Positions 60,188 through 64,000 of a stretch of DNA of 64,000 nt are shown in pieces. The stretch is from Rhynochetos jubatus. Taxonomy: Eukaryota; Chordata; Aves; Eurypygiformes; Rhynochetidae. Made by a program: the position numbers and the translations under genes. The notes beneath the pieces are model-generated. The model made no database searches and was not told where the DNA came from. It saw nothing but the letters and a program-made list of their open reading frames with translations. Numbering within the stretch: the first letter of the stretch is position 1; every line of letters starts with the position of its first letter. The DNA lies in NCBI GenBank assembly GCA_027574665.1, contig CM050690.1:69669433-69733432 (forward strand). The letters are read 5' to 3'.

Positions 60188-63100
60188 GTGAGTCCTCCCT
60201 GTTCTTGCTTTCTTGGGTATTGTCTTTTTTATGCATTTAGTATCAGATTCATTTCAGGTGGAATCCCGTCTTCTGTTCATCACCTTGTACATCAGACCCT
60301 TAAAGCTTTAACCTGTGTTGGAGTCTCTTCTGTACAGGGCAGAAATTATCATTACATTCTCCCTCCCTCAGTAATAAAGTGTAGGATGAATACTTTCTGT
60401 ATTGTTTTTGTTTGGTTTTCAAAACTACATAGATGTGTCTATCACTAGTGTCAGGGACTTTATGTATTTTTCTCAAGAGACATTTAAGTCCTGACTTCCT
60501 ATAAATGAGATGTTAACGTTACGTGTCCTGTTCTTGAAAGTAACTTCCTGGACACAGTTTGAGGGCCACCAAAATTATATACTACAACCTGTAGTAACCA
60601 CACTTTGAAAAAAAAAAGATTATTATTTTGCCTTTCACAGCATGACCCTGTAGGTTGCTGTATTTTAAAGTTTGATTAGAAAGTTGAACACTATGCAAAA
60701 TAGCAGAAACAATTGTTCCCATATGGAACTTTTGATTTTATACCCAGATCGGAATCCAGACTTCAATAGCATCTCCTGGACTTAGTGTTTTCTGCTAGGC
60801 TTGCATGACTTCAGTAGTGTGGCAGTTACTAGCACCTCAGGCTCTGCCTCACTGTTTTTGTGAAGAACCAAGCCTCTGCACTTTCTGATGGTCGTAAACA
60901 GACATAAATCTTAAGGTCTGTCACTAGGTTTATGTAAAATTTGAGATGGTCTTCTGGGTGATGAGAACTTCTGTAAATGCATTTGCAATACCTGGGAGGA
61001 CACAAATCCCTGGGGGGGGGAAGAAAAAAAAAAAATTGCTCCAACTTTGCTCCTGCAAAGGGCTCTGCTCCAACAGGTTCCTTTCACCATGTAAGACAAG
61101 TGGCAGCAATGATATGAGCTCTTTTTGAGGCACTCAAAATATGCCCTTGAAAATCTCACGTAAATATGTAGTTTCCTAAAGTTAGGGTCACATATCCATT
61201 GTAACACCCTTGAAGGAGAGATCAGTTCTTCAGAGTTCTTCCTAATGTCCTGAATGTCCTTACTTTTCCCTTAAATCACCTGTATTTCAAACTTCTGGGT
61301 CAAGGTTTTCCTCCAAAGCTTTTAGGCACTCTGACAATTCTAAACAGCTAAAATGAGCCACTCCTGTTGGAATGGGTGATGCTAATTGACTCATTTCTAT
61401 TACAAGTCTTATAATAGATGAAGGAGGCTTCCTTTTTTTTCCTTATAGCACCATGTGCTAGTAACTATGATTGCATAAAAAAATCTGATGTCATTTTAAA
61501 ATCAAAGTTTTAAGTTGTATGAGTCCAGAGAAAAGTTGTTCTTGTTCTCGGTGCATGAAAGACAAAAGGACAGAAAAAAAAATTATTGTGTTAAGTTTTT
61601 TGGGGGGGGGGGGGGGGAATTATTGTATCTTTTTTCCCTTGATGCACTGCTGTTTGCAGTGAGCTAAAGAAGCTAAGAATGTATTTAGTCCTCACACATA
61701 TTTTTTTAGCTCAAGTAATTTTAACCAGTTATATCCTGCAACTAATTGTGTCAGGTGATACAAACAGCTAAGTAATTTCTTCCTATGAGGAGCATTTCAC
61801 CTACATTAGTCTACCTTAACCATCTCTCTTAGATTTAATTAAATAAGTCAAACAAGCTCTTAAATTTTCGGTGTAGTCAGTGAGAAAGGGAGATGCCCAG
61901 CGGCGTGATTCGGAGCATCCAATTAGATGCCTAACGTAGCTAACAACACATGTTCTGAATAACTGCACACTGTGCATGTGCACTGCATTAGGTACATTCA
62001 TGTAATTTAGTTGACACAAAAGTTGTCCTTGTCCCTCTGTATTTAGAATACAGTATGGCTTGTGCTTCGGCAGTTGTGAGTGCATGTAAGACTGGCCTTC
62101 CTGAGACAGGCAACATTCAAAGTGGTTATGACTAGATAGCACGCTTAGAGATGACGTTCTGTGAAGACAAAAAGACACACTAAAAACACAGAGTGTCCAT
62201 GCAACCATATATTCTGTTATTATTATATTTTGTAATTAATGGAGAAATTATTTTAGCTGTTTGTTTGTTATTGCTTCTTTTTTTTTATTTTTTTTCTATG
62301 CAGTTATAGACACAAATAATTTTTTCATCCTTTCTTTAAAACTAAGGGTTAGAGTTATGTATCCTACAAATTCAAAATTACTACTTTGAACAAGTCTATA
62401 AGAATAAAACCAGAACTTTTGCTAGATCTCCAGTTGTCGCTAACCAGCATTAGAGCAGCTACTGGCCTGGATAAGTCGCACTCAGAACACAAGCTAAGGA
62501 TGGAGCTGCCCGGTGTGGCGGCACAGGTTCTTCTCCAAACATGTAGCAAAAGATACACCCAACTAAGTGGAACTGAAGGGTCAGACACGGTCTACTCTAC
62601 TTCACAGTCTTTGTGTCAGAGCAAGATTAAAAGATTTAGAAACTACATCCATATAAAGCTGCTCAAAGTGGCTCTCTGAGTTCAGCCAAAGTTCAGCCTT
62701 CCACCATAGAACTGGCATGTAGACCTTGATGTTCTTTTTGGCTTTAATTAGTGCATTTCTTTGTGGACAGAACTCACTCACTGTAGAACAGTTCTGGTGG
62801 AGAGACCAGATGTTCTAGAATGAATCCTAAAAAAATTTGGTTTTGGTTCAAAAAAATTATTAATGGGTGCTGGGTTTCTTGGAACATTAAACTCAAATGA
62901 CAAAACCTACCTGCTTTGAAAAGGCAGTTAAACTGAATTTTTTTGGTTTTCTTTTTCTTTTTTTTTTTTTTAACTGTCATTTCAAGAATCAAAGTCATGT
63001 CAGGAAGATGCCACCCCCACAGCACAACTTCTTCCTGCTTATTACTTTGTCCTGATAAACAGCAGCTTGCCATAGTTTCTTAATTTGCTGTTGTGATTCA

Positions 63101-63960
63101 GGTGATGAGTAAAAACAAGAACAAGCAAATGGAAATGGTTTTCCCATCCAACAAAACTTTCTGAGATCTAACCTTTGGGGGTTTTGATCTGTATTAGGGC
63201 AAAAGTTAGGCTTCATGTTAGCCTTTGAGAAGAGAAAAGCTCCACACATGGTGGTTGTTACACTTGTGTTAGGGGCATGTGCCTGGGGTGCAGAAAACCT
63301 TGTATTACCTGATTTAAAACAGGAGTTTGAAACTTGGATTTCTCAGAAGTATCAATTCACCCCTTTCTCTTTGATTGTTATCCTTTCCCATCAAAGCTGC
63401 TTTACTGTTTTTCATAACCAAGTATCTACTGGGCATGAAACAACTTTAAACTTTAGAGGCTGAAGGACTTAGCTTAGATGCTAAGTCTTAGTCATGTCTG
63501 AGAGAAAGATATAAACTGTCCACCATGCCTGCATGAATACCAAGGGATGCTGGTTTGATGCTGGCCTTGCTTTGGATTAGAAATGTTAACCTGGTCCTGA
63601 ATAACTTTTCTTGATACATGTGTGTTGCTGAGGACAGTTTGACTATTGATGCATTACTATTTTCCAGTGAAGGCAGGCTTTAAGAATTCCTGTCTGGGCC
63701 TGTGAATACACAGCATTCTGGTAAATTCCTGTATTATGTCCCATTACAGCAATTTTCCATGAGAACAGATCATATTTACATCAGCTCAGAATCAATGAGA
63801 TGCATGTGCTTTCTAGATTCAGAAGATACTGCTAACAAAGCTATTTTATAATAAACACCCAAAGTGCAAAGCGGGCTTTGTTAGAAAAAAAGAAGAGAAA
63901 CAAAGTAGTTTTGCTAACAGTTTTCCATGTGAGGCCACAACCATACTGTTGCTTTCAGAG
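60188..63960 (+). other. FYB1: FYB1 intron
   Basis: Starts with a strong gtgagt donor and may end at gctttcag (63958). It contains a 16-base poly(G) at 61602-61617 and several poly(A)/poly(T) runs. No repeat family or RNA gene is recognised. Confidence 0.75.
61602..61617. repeat. Poly(G) tract, 16 bases
   Basis: An uninterrupted G run in the FYB1 intron after a T run. It could form a quadruplex and is prone to length errors. Confidence 0.9.
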
Positions 63961-64000
63961 GAGAACTGCACCTGGGCTGACCTCAGCGGGATCGAGCGTG
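63959..64000 (+). CDS. FYB1: Possible start of the next FYB1 exon (truncated by the window)
   Basis: A good acceptor (actgttgctttcag) ends at 63958. The next 42 bases are GC-rich and stay open when joined to FYB1 in phase 1, reading KENCTWADLSGIER. I do not recognise this from human ADAP, where a Ser/Pro-rich stretch is expected. It may be a lineage-specific exon or a chance acceptor. Confidence 0.3.

Noticed and set aside
1..64000. Novel prokaryote-like system, CRISPR array or intact provirus
   Set aside because: The composition, introns and repeats are those of a vertebrate nuclear genome. No repeat-spacer array, paired LTRs or intact viral genes were seen.

Overview
The window is vertebrate nuclear DNA, almost certainly from a bird. 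It carries many fragments of the CR1 LINE with the avian consensus, and three split genes whose order and shared orientation (DAB2, C9, FYB1, all on +) match the block on human chromosome 5p13 (there on the opposite strand). From general knowledge this block is Z-linked in chicken. The species cannot be fixed from the sequence.

Layout. (1) 1-8350: the 3' half of DAB2, with five coding exons (1360-1992, 2829-2979, 3565-4200, 4584-4675, 5409-5468), a probable 3'UTR intron and a long last exon ending in a cluster of AATAAA signals. (2) 8350-15639: intergenic DNA plus the undetected 5' end of C9, with a 1.2-kb inverted CR1. (3) 15640-28955: ten exons of complement C9 covering TSP1, LDLRA, MACPF, EGF and, unlike human C9, a second C-terminal TSP1 domain in its own last exon. 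(4) 28958-59049: about 30 kb with no convincing gene, holding CR1 copies, simple repeats and a GC-richer patch at 48.1-49.5 kb. Untranslated first exons of FYB1 may lie here. (5) 59050-60187: the large first coding exon of FYB1 (ADAP/SLAP-130), followed by an intron that reaches nearly to the end, where one more exon may begin at 63961.

The genes do not form an operon. DAB2 is an endocytic adaptor, C9 is a secreted pore-forming complement protein and FYB1 is a T-cell/myeloid adaptor; they are neighbours by old synteny. I found no CRISPR, prokaryotic system, intact virus or confident RNA gene. The points most worth a second look are: the DAB2 intron whose donor reads AT instead of GT at 4201; the C-terminal TSP1 exon of C9 together with an extra EGF cysteine that could pair with it; and a C10 tract inside the FYB1 exon.
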